Of a stretch of 64,000 bases of DNA, positions 22,085 to 35,159 are shown piece after piece. The stretch comes from Asterias amurensis. Lineage: Eukaryota; Echinodermata; Asteroidea; Forcipulatida; Asteriidae. The DNA lies in assembly GCF_032118995.1 (NCBI RefSeq), contig NC_092665.1:12814512-12878511 (forward strand), written 5' to 3'. The notes below the pieces were generated by a model. It did not search any database. It was not told the origin of the DNA and saw only the letters and a program-made list of their open reading frames with translations. Within the stretch, counting starts at the first letter, position 1. Each line of letters opens with the position of its first letter. A program made the position numbers and the translations under genes.

Positions 22085-22460
22085 AGTGGACACTATTGGT
22101 AAAGTGTCAAAGACTAGCCTTCACAGTTGGTGTATCTCAACATATGCATAAAATAACTAACCTGTGAAAATTTGAGCTCAATCGGTCATCGAAGTTGCGA
22201 GATAATAATGACAGAAAAAAGCACCCTTGTCATACGAAGTTGTGTGCGTTTAGATCGTTGATTTCGAGACCTCAAGTTCTAAATCTGAGGTCTCGAAATC
22301 AAATTCGTGGAAAATTACTTCTTTCTCGAAAACTATGGCACTTCAGAGGGAGCCGTTTCTCACAATGTTTTATACCATCAGCCTTTCCCCATTACTCGTC
22401 ACCAAGAAAGGTTTTATGCTAATAATTATTTTGAGTAATTACCAATAGTGTCCACTGCCT
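22085..22460 (+). mobile_element. TTAA MITE, left tip damaged
   Basis: Same family as 16997-17374, about 95 percent identical through the hairpin and right half. The right terminus CACTGCCT is followed by TTAA (22461-22464). The first few bases of the left terminus are lost. Confidence 0.85.
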
Positions 22461-23053
22461 TTAAGAGTTTGGGTACTTTTGGGGCTCAATCCGGATACCA
22501 CTTTGAAGTGCGAATGGTGATTGTTTAAATCACGGATCGCCGAAGCACTAAACCACGCAGCACAAACGAGACGTTTTTTATGTCCCGTTTGTAATTTCAC
22601 GAAGTGAAAACAAGAGCGCCTGAGTCCACGGCGTCTAACAAGACGTCGAGAAAGAATAAATAAGGGTGGATTCAGTAGTGTTAGTAACCGTCGATGTAGT
22701 TTGTACTGATTTTATTTAAAGACCGTACAAAATGGTAACAATAAATTTCACCATTTTAAACATTGTATATTTACTAGTACAAATGACCCAAATGATTATG
22801 TGTAACAATTTTTAATTTCCCGGAAAAAAAATATGAAAAAGTGCTTTGCGTCTGCCTGCGCGCAGCCAAAACTCAAACAAAAGCCGTCGGGTGCATTTTG
22901 AGAAAGGCCCAAACGGTGATGTCACTGGACGTGGGAGATAAGCAAACGACTGTTTACTGCGCCGGGGACAGATGCCATGTAATACACGTCGCACACGCAA
23001 GCATGCAACACACACAACACTATAATAACAGCGAAAGTAAAACCAACTGAAGC

Positions 23054-24650
23054 ATGTCGTCGTCTGAAAGCGAACTCGATTTTGAAGAAGTATCGAGTGC
23101 AAGTGGTGAACAGTTATATTGTTCATCTTCTTCATTCGATGAAGAGGATTCTGATCTGGAACAAAATGAAATTCAGGGGATTGAACCATACCAATTCGAA
23201 CCCGAATTGCCCGATGATGAACCTGAGGACCCCGAAGACGATGCGGATGCCGACGATCTTGAACACCGGCGGAACAACACAGATTGGTAGGCACATTTAC
23301 CTTTTCTTTTTCTGAAATTTTTACGACAAAACACGCACAAAGGTCACCATGAATATTTGCAAACTTGACTCACAAGTTTCATGAAGTGTAAGTGTTTGTC
23401 TATAGTGAATTTCTCATGGTAGTGTCTAGGAAAATATCTTTGTTTTTTGTTTCGCATAAACAGTACAGTTGTGGCGACCTTCGCCTTGTGTGTGACACCA
23501 GACTACATGTATGTACCACACGCACAACGTGCAGTGTGTATGTACACTATACATGTACATCATGTACTTTATGTACACGTTGTCTGTGTATGAGAACCTT
23601 GCACTAACATGAAGGCTATTCGTGATTTAAAATAGTCGGCTTGTATTTAAACCCGTTTCCTGTTGTCTGTCTTGAATTTTATGTTTAATGTTTTTGAATC
23701 TTTTGACCTTATTGCAAATTACTTGCCATGCGTTAATCATCATTTAATTGTTTACAATAAGAAAAACAGTTTCGACAACTTCTTGTTACATTGATGTTTT
23801 CAACAGTTGCGTGACACAATAACAATGTGGAATGCATTTTTTTTTACATTGACACATATTACTACTCGTCCCTGTACTTTTATTTTTACACACCTTTTCG
23901 AGCTAATAATTTATAACAACTGAACTTTTCTTTCACGTTTTGTTATTTATTTATAATATTTTCACTTCAGAATAAATACACATGACAAAACAAGTTTGAA
24001 ATAGGCATCCAGTACAGTAAAACATATTATTTTTTATTTGGTTTGTCCCTGAGGCGTTTAACTCTTTTTTTAACTCGAAATTTCCTCTATGGGTTATTTT
24101 TGTTGAAGGTGTACCTGTGGCGAATGCGCAATAATGGACAACATCCAGAACCACCGATGCTGCAGAGAGGAGGAGAAGATGGAAAAGAAGTTCCAGGAAA
24201 TTGACCAAACACTGGACCCAGGCGTGTGTTTTACAACCCACCCATTTTTCGATGCTGTTTGTTTGAACACTGCCGTTTTACAGACAGCATACTTACAATA
24301 TCGTCAACAATACAATAACCCAGTTCTTGGTGATTTGGCCAGGTAAAACACAATGCTATTTATTTAATACATTTTGGGGGACAAATGCTTTGCCCCTACC
24401 CATTTTAAAATAATCATTAACCTCAAAACCCGGTCATATTAACTTAATATTTGTTCCATTTTTCTTAACACTCTACAGCAAATATCGCCATGTGGCATAT
24501 CGCCAAGTAGTTCGGTGGTGCTGGGGATTCCTCGGCCGTCACAACCGGGTACCGCTACCATCGTGTGTGATGTTGAAAATCAGAGCCACCCATCCTGATG
24601 TCAACAGCACCTATAAAGGTTTTAGATTTCCGCCCTTAGATGATTATTAG
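23054..24650 (+). CDS. P2X7 intracellular-domain-like protein (212 aa)
   Basis: Exons 23054-23286, 24109-24342 and 24479-24650 join in phase 2 and phase 2 to a 212-residue frame. Residues 1-76 are very acidic and Ser-rich (runs of Glu/Asp). From residue 78 comes WCTCGEC, then HRCC, VCFTTHPFFDAVCLN, SKYRHVAYRQVVRW, LGRHNRVPLPSCVMLKIR and YKGFRFP. This is the order of Cys and Trp motifs in the P2X7 receptor C-terminal domain, which in vertebrate P2X7 binds zinc and guanine nucleotides. No channel segment is present. Such free-standing domains are common in invertebrates. The gene lies inside the TTAA element and faces the transposase, so it is probably the transposon's second gene. Its role in transposition is unknown. 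Confidence 0.87.
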
Positions 24651-25084
24651 AATTCAGAGTAACATACTGCTTACTGGAAAACATATAATGGCAGAATGTT
24701 GTGTTAGAAATATGCTTACTTTTGTAAATAAACTTGTAAATACTGTAAACTTCACTCCTGGAACAATTTCACCCTGTCAGAGGCACTGTTCATAATATTT
24801 TTGATTGTAATTTCAAAGTTTGCCATAATGAGGCCAGTAATGTTTTTTAAGTTTTGTTTTCTTTATGGCCATGGTTATTACTCTTGCAATCATTATTACT
24901 GCCTTATTATTAATTATTAACTAGTTTCTGCTTTTTGGAAGTGATATGGGCCGAATTAAACAGAGCCATGATACTGAGCCCTGCTTCCCTGTCCTATAGG
25001 ATTCTCAAAGCGCACACATGTGTTTCATAATCATAATGTACATCTTATACACCAACTTTGTCTGAAAACTGTGTACAACTTGAT

Positions 25085-28000
25085 TCAGTTGTTTGTATTA
25101 AAACGGGATGTTAAGTTGCTAATGGCATCTTCCTTGGTGGGCTTCTGGTATTTTGAACAGACGGGTAGTGGTTTCTTTGCCAATATTGGTGTTCTCTGCC
25201 GTAGTGTTTTGTCACCGCCTGAACAGTTTTCTAATGCTAAAACTGTGACCTGATCGGCATAATCTGAAAAGAAAGAAAATATTTAAACATAATGTTGCAT
25301 AATGTATTTGTGCATTAACTCGTATGCATTCCAACACAGTTTTTGTTTATCTCTAGTGTGAAACAAGCTTGCATAACAAAATACTTACTAAATGTTTCAC
25401 CTTGAAGAACTTTCACGACAGTGTGGCCTCCACTCTTCGCTCGAGGATATTGTATTCCATACTGTAGTTTTCCGTCTTTGCTCTTTGCCTGAACCCTCCC
25501 AGCGTTTTCGTTGTAGTGAAGAGCAGACAAATATAACCTTGAATGTATAAGGGGAAAACCTTCTAAGATATTGTCTGATTTTATAAAAAGGTAACTGAAA
25601 TACAGTAAATGAGACTATTGTTCACGAAAGATTACCTGCATGTCATTCCTTCATATGAAAAGGCAACCATTTTGGGGGCGAACTGGTTTATCAGTGAATG
25701 GAATCCCTCAATTCCCGACGTCTGCATGTAGGGGGAGAGCTTGTAGATGGCTTTCTGCATTCTCGTATTGTCGAATATTTTGGTAACCAACAATTCATAT
25801 GGTTTGGAACCTGTGTATTAAAAAAACAAAATATTTAATTAAGGTTTTTACATAAAATAAACAAAATGCATTTATACATTCATCTACATCCCTGGTTGTT
25901 TGAGGTTTTTAATCACCTACTCCCCCCATGACTACCCCCTGACTAATTCAAGAGTACCACATCTAAAATTACCTGGCTGAAACCATTTTTTTTTTCGTTG
26001 TCCAGTTAGTGGCCCATGTGCACAGACCGGGTAGGGCTCGTCATGTTCTTCGTGCACATTTATGATGTGACGGCTTGTGGATTTGAATTTAGCTGCCATC
26101 AGTTCTCCGTCCCCGGATGAAGTGGATGAAGCTATCCAGTATATCTGTTAAAAATAGTCAAATTTGATTGAACTTAATTAAATCCCATTTTAACAGACTC
26201 CACGTGGTTTTCCCAATGCTGACTGGGTGGGAAAGGAGTGTAACGCAATTTACAATACCATTGGAAAATAATTCTTAATTCATGAAATCTGAACATTTCT
26301 CACCTGCCAAAGGAATCACATTATTTAATTATTTATATAAGCTTGTGATGCATGCATGCCCTATGCATTCACAATAAAATTAATAAGTTCATTAGTAAAG
26401 AGCAAGTTGTCGAATAATTAACTTACTTGGCTCACAATGGCTTTAATCCAGTCCACAATGATGCCACAGTCCTTCTGTCGGCCACAAGCAACCATCTTCT
26501 TTTTTATTCCTGTGAACAACATTATGTGAATCCTTTATAATGATTGTTGTCTCCTGAAACACTTGAAACATTCATGAAACTTGTTGAACTGACAACAAGT
26601 GAACACCTGTGCCATGATGCCCAAGTTTCTGCATTTTTTTATTTATTTTTTTTATTTTATAAAAAAAAAAAAAAAAAAAATCCGGCGGCGATTTCGAAAG
26701 GCCTTCTAAATCTGACGATTTTTTCCGGGGGTGGGGGGGGGGGGGGGGGGGGGGTGGAGGGGTGGTGGTGAGCTTTGAAAAATCTCACGCAAAGCTGGCC
26801 TCTGGACGTGGCATCTCTGCAAACGAACCCAATAAACAGAAGTAATAGGATTACCTTTAGCGATGTGCCAAACATCGAAGTAGTGTGACACCCCATTTTC
26901 ACAAAGGTTCTCCCGAATCCACTTGGCGACCTGTAGGTGTCTGTCTGTCACGATGGTGTCTATTTCCACGTTCTTTGATGCCATCCATTTGACGGAACGT
27001 TTTAGACCTTCAAGTTCCATGGCGTTTGAGTTTTTCACCTCATTGCTCTGAAATCGAGTATATAAAAAGCACACGATAACGCACATGAATGTTACAATTG
27101 ATGCAAGGTTTAAGCCAGGAGGTGCCGGCTAATCTACAATCAAAAACGTATTTCTCAAAACAAGCGTAGCGTTTTCACAACGTGGGTCAACACCTTTTCA
27201 CCAAATTTTACCATGATTTTACCAAGGAATATTCATTCGATTAAATTCGAAACTCATTTATCCCAGAACAAATGAAAAAGTGGTGGCAGGTTATGACAAA
27301 TAATTGTCCAAGTTGGCCTTGAAGCATGCAGGCCAAATTTTGGAGAGCACTTATGGAAGCCAACGCCAAAAACGTTCCGTCACACAAAACCAGGGAGTTC
27401 AGCAAAGAACAAAGGCGCCGCGCAAGGCGGCTGGTCTTCTGAGTGAAGTAAGAGTTTTACAATGTATAGCAAACTCAAGTAGTGAATAACAAAATATCGA
27501 TTATTAGTATTTGTTTTGGTACTAAAATAGATAGGCGAGTAGACAAAATAAAATTTTAACCAAGTGCTAGAAATAAAAAAAGGGATACGTTAAATATAAA
27601 GTTTACCTGTACAAGTTGTACATCCAATACTTTGTTGGCTCCAAGATCCATAACACTATATGATCCAAATTTAGCGCAGTGACCCATACTATCACATCTT
27701 CCGTCTCCGCCAATTATAATTTTCTGTCCTCGCTGGTTTCTAACTAGCTTCGTTTGTTCCGTTTGCCACACCTGGAGTACATTATATCGAATACTTGAAT
27801 ATTTTACCAAGTTGATAAAAAAAAATATAGAGTCAATTTTATGTATATTAATTATTATTTTAATTAAATCAATATTTTCTTTGTTTTAGTGTACAAACAT
27901 CGATGAAGAAACGTATACCTTCACAATAGCAGGCTGGATATAGTACCGTTGGTGGTTGAAGTAGGTATTTTCCGTCGTGCATGCCAATCTAAACTGGTTC

Positions 28001-30600
28001 AACACTCGCAATACTTTTCTAACAGATGCCCCAGAAGTCAGTATTGCCGTCGAAAGCAGAATATTCCCTGCCGGTGTGTCCCGCACATAGGGCTGGCTCT
28101 CCCACTTGGTGACGGATGTGCAGTTGGTACATGTTTGCACTACAACAACCATTGTACCAACTGTCCGATCAACTTTCCCTTCAGCAAGGGAGGCACAACT
28201 CATGCACCTTCGGAAGAGCACAAGAAGTTTCGACCTGAATACGGTGTACTTTGGCTCGAGGTGCAAAGGGGCGTCCTCATCAGGGCCTGAGTCACTGCAA
28301 AGAGACCACAATTAATTGTATTTAGCGCCATTGGCACTTTGATGGATTTGTGCACTTGACAAGTTTTCGTTATCAGTATTATTATTAATACTAATTATTA
28401 AAAAAACTTTAAAATAAATAACTTATTTAATGAACATATTTAAAATATTTAAATCATAATTACAACTTTAAATCAACATTTCAATGACAATAAAATAAAA
28501 TAAATAAGTTTGCAAGCCGAAAAAAGTTTTTATTTTTGTTTTGTGGGGGAGGGGCGTTTTACTACACTGCAATGGCATTTTTCCAACAAGCATGAACTTA
28601 CAGGGCACATTCGTTACTGCCGTCATCGCTTGATGGTTGGTAGTCATCATCACTCTCATACTCGCAGTAATCACTGTCGCTAGTGTCACTGTCCATTTCA
28701 CAATCACCATGGTTCATATCTTCATGTGCTTTTATCTGGTCGTCAGGAGCAATAGAAATGGGTCTAAGCTCCAGCTTCGGAGCACTGATCAACTCACATT
28801 GTATTGAAATGTCTTTTCGTTTAGGGGACCACTGAACACCTTGAAAAATATAAGGAAAGAAATAATTAAACAATTTCATTTGCAACAAAGATAAAATAAA
28901 AATAATTATAGTAGTTAAAACAACTGTGTATAGCTTAAATTTTGTCCATGATGCACAAACCTCTGCTAATTCTTGGATTTCGAATCTTAACTTGCACACT
29001 CTTGGATCGTTTCTTGACTACCCTGCGTTCAATGGATGTTTGACAGCTTTTATCTGAGTCGGCCGTTTTAATGTCGACCTGAATTCCTCCATCTACCTGT
29101 TTGTATCGGATCACGAACACGTAAATTATTATTATTATTGCATTATAAAAAATATAAAAAAAATAAATAAAAACATATATACAAGGATTGTCTCTGTGTG
29201 ATGTTTTAGTATAGAACAATGATACACCCCCCCCCCCCACACACACACACACACGCCCACCAAACATAATAGAGGTGCAAACATTTAATAATAATAATAA
29301 TTTCTTATATAGCGCATTTCACAATAAACCGTATCAATGCGCTTTACATTAGTCCCCTGGTCATTGGGCCAATAAACATCCCTTTAATCTTTCTCAGCTC
29401 CCATTTTATACCTTGCAAATCACAGCGGGGTTAGCTTGAAGTTGTCCTTTAGTGTGGACCGGATGTGGCGCTTTAGAAACCGGTAAATGGCTCCCTGCAT
29501 TAGAGCAGCTTGATGAGGGGCTAAGAAGTTCATCCAATTCCTTTACACAGGAACAGAAACGTGTGATTTAGTTTCGAATTTGAAGTTTGTTCTCTTGTGT
29601 TCTATGGTATCATGGAGGTGATATATAGCCCCCCTTACATTTCATTATTTTGTCTGGAACGTATTTATAACATAACCCTTAACCAAAATGTAGGGTCATT
29701 AATTCAATCTTGTTTATTTTTTGGATGTAAGCCTACCTTTTTAATTTTTGATTTAGATAGATTGACCCTGCACCCCCAATCGTTGCATAACGTCGGGAAC
29801 TAATTAAAGACACTATAAAAAAAAAAAACGAAGGACTAAGCCGGCACTGTACAGTGGCCTAAGACTATTATTATCCAGTGACCTGTGAAAGCATGATACT
29901 GAAAATGACCATCAAGCCGGGGCACCCCTTCCAAGGACACCTACTTGGAAATGGGCGATGCAGTCCTCAATAATGATGAGCAATGCAAGGTCACTTTGGT
30001 TTGTTTCCGTGTTGTGTAAGAATTAATGGCAAAAAAGAAACCCAAGCACTAAAAGGAGATAAGGAGATTGTATCATTAGCTGACGAGTGTGCAAAGTCTT
30101 GGGTTGAGGTTGATCTGTAGTCAATCTTACTCTATTATAAACGGTTGAGTCAAAAAATAAAAGTAAATGATGTTGTCAAAGTTTTAGCGTGATGTGTCTA
30201 CAGTACATTTAAAAGTAATACGAGGAGTCCTTACCCGCTTTCGTACCCACGTATTGCTTCGTCGAATACGTTTGGCAGGAATACTACTACTACTACTAGC
30301 AGTATCGACGGCAGCCATAGATGGGTTCTTTTCTGTAGGAATGGCAGTTGGTGTGAGAACCATTCGAACAGGTATTCCCAATTTCTTTTTCATGATACAC
30401 GTATCATCAAATACATCGTCCAAGAAGTGGGCTTTGCAAATCCTTGAATATTTAGAAAGTATGAAGTCTGATCTTGTAAGGTCTACAAACTTCACCCATT
30501 GACGGCGGATAACATTATCTTTGGGAAATCTGTAAAAACCCAACTCGGAATCATCCCTCTGATTTCTATTGCAGCCACCAACAACACAAAATATTGGCAT
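25085..30600 (-). CDS. THAP-domain DDE transposase, Kolobok-like (743 aa)
   Basis: Eleven exons agree in phase and total 2232 nt: 30600-30235, 29096-28961, 28839-28602, 28294-27919, 27771-27607, 27047-26855, 26509-26427, 26144-25973, 25810-25636, 25537-25389 and 25263-25085. Residues 1-90 are a THAP zinc finger with C5, C10, C55 and H58, plus YRFP and W35, which bind DNA. An acidic linker follows (residues about 190-250). The catalytic part shows GGDGRCDSMGHCAKFGSY, VTDRHLQVAKWI, HYFDVWHIAKG and SGIEGFHSLI, which I read as the DDE-type core. The expected role is cut-and-paste transposition into TTAA. No stop or phase break was found. Poly-G and poly-A runs near 26.65-26.76 kb fall in an intron. 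A domesticated host gene is the alternative, but the flanking terminal repeats argue for a transposon. Confidence 0.87.
29287..29540 (-). repeat. SINE-like 3' fragment inside the transposon
   Basis: ATAATAATAATAATTTCTTATATAGCGC and a following GCGCTTTACATTAGTCCCC read, on the minus strand, as a repeat tail ending in GCGCTATATAAGAAATT plus ATT repeats. It lies in the first transposase intron, so it came in after the transposon. Confidence 0.55.
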
Positions 30601-31306
30601 ATTGATAATGGAAGAAAGCTTTAAAATAAATAACAAAAGAGCGACTAACTTTCAACCACTAGCACATAACCACAGCGAAACGTAATAACAAAGAGTATTG
30701 TGTGTGTGCATTGAAAAGTTCAGTACAACTATGTACGCACGACGGGAACTAGAAGTTCAGTCAGCCGTGCTAAGTGTGAGTCCGCAACCAGACCGTTGCT
30801 ATGCGGGGGGCGCTTACACAGGCAGAAAGATCCACACGTCCAGCTACGTCACTATTTTTGGCAAAATGTTTGCTGCCACCATCGGTGAAAGGCGCTCGTG
30901 TTTGGGGAAGCCCTGATGTTGCGGGGTAATTTTTCGCCGCGAATTTCGTTTTTTTCTCAAATACAAGATGAGTGTAAAAATCTAGGAAAATTGTAGGGTA
31001 CTTATTAATACATGATCTTTTAAATAGCGAAAGCTGAAGGGGGTATTTTGCATGGTCTTTAAGATATGTGGGGTCGTCATACGCCTCTCTTAATATCCAT
31101 GTATGACGTCACAATTCTAACCCAACATGAGGCAATTAGTTGCTTCACCACTGTATTACGTCTTCACCTTTTCTTCTTCGTTTTCATAGATCATATCATG
31201 TGTTTATTTATCACGTTCGTCTCCCCGGAATTGGGATGGATGTGATTACTGTTAATGTGGTTCATGAACCTCCTTCCAAAAAGTAGTTTATAGTACGCCA
31301 TTCATA

Positions 31307-31423
31307 AAGACAGGATTACCAACCAAATTTCCGTTTGTTGCATACTGCTTGTTACATAGTACTCAGCTGTTGTTTGCTTATCCTGAAAATCACTCGGAAA
31401 TTTGGTTGGTAATCCTGTCTTTA
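31307..31423. repeat. Fold-back repeat with 28-bp arms
   Basis: AAAGACAGGATTACCAACC at 31307 is repeated in inverted form ending at 31423. The 28-bp arms match fully around a loop of about 60 bp. Confidence 0.8.
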
Positions 31424-31621
31424 TCAAGGAAGAAATTTCATGCTAAGCAAATTTTTATGCTAAGCAGCTCTATGAAATTGGGCCCAGATGGTGGACTGTA
31501 CTTTTACGGAAGAAGAAGAAGAAGACTCTAAACCACCCCCGCCAACTATAACTGCGCCCTCTTAGCCAACCGGTGTGTTTTGTTTTGTTTAAGAAGCTCT
31601 GATGAGCAGTAAACACTCATA

Positions 31622-31774
31622 GGGTGCGTTCGTTTAGCTTCCCTGGGTCGACCCCGGTGTGTGGCGTTTTTTTTTCCAGGACGAACGTGGGTAATTATCT
31701 GCACACGTTCGTCCTTGAAAAAAAAAAACCGCCACACACCGGGGTCGATCCGGGGAAGCTAAATGAACGCACCC
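31622..31774. mobile_element. Palindromic MITE, 153 bp
   Basis: GGGTGCGTTCGTTTAGCTTCC at the left and GGAAGCTAAATGAACGCACCC at the right begin arms that pair almost to the centre (GGACGAACGTG / CACGTTCGTCC). The homologous region of the downstream duplicate (about 62365) lacks it, so it inserted after that duplication. Confidence 0.85.
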
Positions 31775-31820
31775 ACAGTCGCTGTGTTTATTTTAAACGA
31801 ATACCCCTGACCATCCATAG

Positions 31821-32318
31821 GTTTATCAAAGCGTCGGAGACCCCATACGGTAAACCGTTACTAGTCGTCACTAGCGCTCAAAGTGGGACAGTGAGTATGT
31901 ACGAAGTCATCGATAGTAATGACCAAGAAACAACTACCGGCACCAGCGACGGCTACACGGGTAAGTCTGTTCATGGAGGTAGGCCTACCACTTTTGTTCA
32001 ACAATCGACAAGGGCTCACTGTTTATTTTCAAACCTCATGTGCCGGACATACCATTAGAGTCACTACCAAGTATACACTTTCCACTTTCCACTATAAAAC
32101 AAGCAATGCAAACCTATTTGTTAAACCAGGCACACTGTCCATGCAAATCACTAACAAATATTCTCATTTTCCTTCTTCTTTTGTGTATAGTTGGCAGTCC
32201 ATAACGTACGTCAGCAATGGCATGGGTTGTCTCAGCATTAGTGTACGCGGTCACCATGTTATAAATAATCATCTCTGCACGCCACAGACAGCTGTTGGAA
32301 AGGATCTCCAAATAAAAT
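31821..32318 (+). CDS. msp130-like: MSP130-like late exon and 3' end
   Basis: The exon at 31821-31960 follows CCATAG and encodes FIKASETPYGKPLLVVTSAQ then SGTVSMYEVID, the C-terminal strand region of MSP130/choice-of-anchor proteins, ending at ACGG/GTAAGT in phase 1. A last exon after TTTTGTGTATAG (32190) meets a stop within five codons in the expected phase. An adjoining frame in another phase runs to TGA at about 32318. About half of the family's length, expected between SDMAG (exon 5) and FIKASE, is missing from the 10 kb between them. The gene may be broken, or the middle may lie elsewhere. Confidence 0.7.
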
Positions 32319-33029
32319 GAACCTCAGAATTTGTTTCACAAACCTTCTAAAAAAACAAGTCCATATCGAAAATTATAGTCGGTTATGATTATTCGGCCCT
32401 GGCTTTTTAAATCGGTGTTTTTCTTAATTTGTTTCTCTCCATTATTCGGGCGGGAAATTTGAATTGTGTCTCAACTCCACGTGTGTTGATAGGGTAGGCT
32501 TACTTGTACTTTACATGTGTCCAACTACACGTTTTATTTGTGTGCCGCAGCACACCCATTCACTGCTGTGCCCATTAATGTTATCCATGGTCATCAGCTA
32601 CAGGCTCTGCTACAATACAGAGCGTCGGTCGAAGGTCAGGAATAATGAATACATTATACTTATTTTATTATTGTATTTTGTTTGTAAAGAAGCAGCGCAA
32701 AACAAAATCTACTTTTTAAAAATGCCATCGAAAGTCTTCCATTTTATCGGGGGTAATGTTATCCATGCATGGTCAAGTGTAAGATGAATCGGCGATGCTC
32801 TGTTACATTACCGAATGTCGGTCAAAGGTCATGGAAGGAATAAACATTTAAATTTCTTGGTTTATTTTGTAAATGAATATTACAAAACAAAACCGACATT
32901 TTATAAATGTCAGCAAGTCCACTCTACCCCCGAGGATTTTAAATAGAAAAGAATCTTTAATACGTATGCTTTCAATGTTGGTGATTGCACATGTTTTCTT
33001 CCAATACATGCGTAATTCTTTAATGATCC

Positions 33030-34640
33030 CTAATTGATTTGGGAGTGTTAATTTTGTCGGTAAAGATTTTCTAAAATGAACATTTTTCGTTGGAAGGAAA
33101 TGCATTTGAGGTGTCCAAAAAGTTACTAACCACAAAAGGACTTATTCCACAATTAGACTAAAATACATCCAAACATCATAGAGTAAAACCCTGAACCAAA
33201 TTAATGTACAATTTAGAGACTATAATAATAGAGATTAAATATAAAATTTAAAAATTGTTTGAAGATACACAATAAACACATTTACACAATGAATACAATT
33301 ATCTACAGGCCATTAAAATTATTAATGATTTAGCAACTCAATAGTGCGAGGATGCAACTTTTTCTGATGCAACTTTTTCTGAACCGGTTTGTCCTGCACT
33401 TGGGCTTATAACTAAATTAAGTTATTCAGTATTTCTCAAGTTCTTATTTCTAAGTGGGGGGGGGGGGGCGCATTGTTTATATCTGTCAGAGTTGAGGAGT
33501 GATTTACCAAAATTAATGAAGAGCTGTTCAAGCTGGGAATATATTTCTGCAAAAGACTTAGTTTTACAGTAATTGGTAGGGTCGACAACGAAGAAATAGA
33601 GAACTCACACCCAGTCTACATGTATGTATGAGAGATCATTTTATTGATCACCATTCAATTCTGTAAAGTAATGAATATGAACAGTTTGAGTGGATTGAAA
33701 TTCACTCTACATAGACTCTCTACATAAAATTAAATATTGTAAACAAATAAATTAGAAATAACACAACCTTCCATATATTACTGAATAGTTCTCAAATCAA
33801 TAACAAATCAATCATCGAAACAACTTATACTCAAATTCCAACAGTGTGCTTGAAAATTATTATAATCACTGAATTACTTCAATTATCTTAAATCAGTACA
33901 ATAAACTTACTACTGTGACCGGATGCAGTCAAAACTTCTCTGGGGAACACCGATGTGGTAACTGTCACACAAAGGTCATCAGTACAAACAGTCTAATAAA
34001 TTACCTTTACATATCTGAGGTAAATACCCCCAAAACTGTATTTTCAGCTAAACTCATTCCCGTAAACCTACACGTCTGGGACGCGCCATCTTGTTCTCAC
34101 TTAGAACCTGAATTTGAAGAGCGCCCTCTGTTGAAATTAAATAAATCCAAGTTTCACTCGAAACAGTTATCAAAAGTTGTTTTTTTCGAAGGGCCTTGCA
34201 CTGCAACTTTTCTAGGCATCCAAGCTGAGACTTAAAGACCTGCTTGAACGATTTATAATTGAAGGCTTTGCACATTGAAAAGATATTACATAAAGACTTT
34301 GTATACTCAACCACCGAAATTGTTATCATTATTAAAATATCTAGCATACTTTATCAGGGAAATTTTATATTTGTTTGTACAAAAAATCAAAAGGTAATTC
34401 AAATCTCAAATGACGACCAATGATCTTTATAACCTCATAACAAAATCGAAAGTTATGGAGAATGAGTCTAATGCTGAATGAGAAAATCTAGTAATGTTCA
34501 TAGTAATGTTCATTCTCATGTTCATTCTTATTTTCTTCAATTGTTTTCTTCTTCATGTAATGTGTTCTTCTGTCTTTCCATATACCTTGAATAAAAACTC
34601 CGGATGGAAGCTAATCAAATAAGCAATTTTGAGATGTGGC
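33030..34640. other. No gene seen
   Basis: AT-rich, with a short direct repeat GATGCAACTTTTTCTGA at about 33352 and a poly-G run near 33456. Frames are short and without recognisable content. Confidence 0.5.
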
Positions 34641-34663
34641 GGACACACTCGTATGTCACTAAT

Positions 34664-34985
34664 AGGTTTGGGTAAATTTGTCTGTATATACCCGAACCAA
34701 ACAGTGCAAACTTTTAGTTTTTGGTAATTTTTTTTATTATAATAATATACCCAAACCACAGATGCTATCTACTAGGTTTGGGTAAATTTGTCTGTATATA
34801 CCCAAACCAAAGAGTGCAAACTTTTAGGTTTTGGTAAATTTGTTTGTATAATATACCCAAACCACAGATGCTATCTACTAGGTTTGGGTAAATTTGTCTG
34901 TATATACCCAAACCAAAGAGTGCATAGGTTTTGGTAAATTTGTCTGAGTGTATACATGCCACCAAACCAAACAGTGCAATCATTA
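34664..34985. repeat. Three tandem ~108-bp units
   Basis: Units start with AGGTTTGGGTAAATTTGTC at 34664, 34774 and 34880. Each unit also contains internal inverted TTTGGGTA / TACCCAAA pairs. The third has a small deletion and diverges at its end. Confidence 0.85.
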
Positions 34986-35159
34986 GTGTCTGCCATAGGC
35001 CTACCTCAAAAACGCTAATTATTTGCATGTGGTATATAGTAGATGGTGGACATTTTTCCAAGAATAGGCTTTCTTCAAGTTCTTCTTCACTCTGCGACGT
35101 TCAAGATGTATGAAAATGCAGCTTTCGGCTTCCACTCAGGTCGCCCTGTTCTCTCAAGT

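Larger units (their letters stand above)
22720..31058. mobile_element. Kolobok-like DNA transposon, 8.3 kb, looks whole
   Basis: TTAA at 22716-22719 and at 31059-31062 flanks termini AGACCGTACAAAAT and (reverse complement) AGACCATGCAAAAT, 12 of 14 matching. Weaker symmetry runs to about 60 bp (an ATTTTAAA .. TGTAT .. AGTAC pattern in both). Inside are two convergent spliced genes: a P2X7-domain protein on the plus strand and a THAP/DDE transposase on the minus strand, both open throughout. TTAA targets together with a THAP-bearing transposase fit the Kolobok superfamily. The element lies between exon 5 and the late exon of the MSP130-like gene. A SINE-like fragment has inserted near 29287. 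Confidence 0.78.
31487..33030 (+). repeat. Segmental duplication, copy 1 (MSP130 3' end)
   Basis: It matches 62310-64000 over the late exon, the last intron and the 3' flank. Shared landmarks are GATGGTGGACTGTACTTTTACG, GGTTTATCAAAGCG and CCATTAATGTTATCCATGGTC. Identity is about 90 percent in the exon and lower downstream. Confidence 0.85.

Noticed and set aside
29100-29267. Gly/Val-rich short frame over a poly-C/CA repeat
   Set aside because: It is a simple-sequence by-product within a transposase intron.
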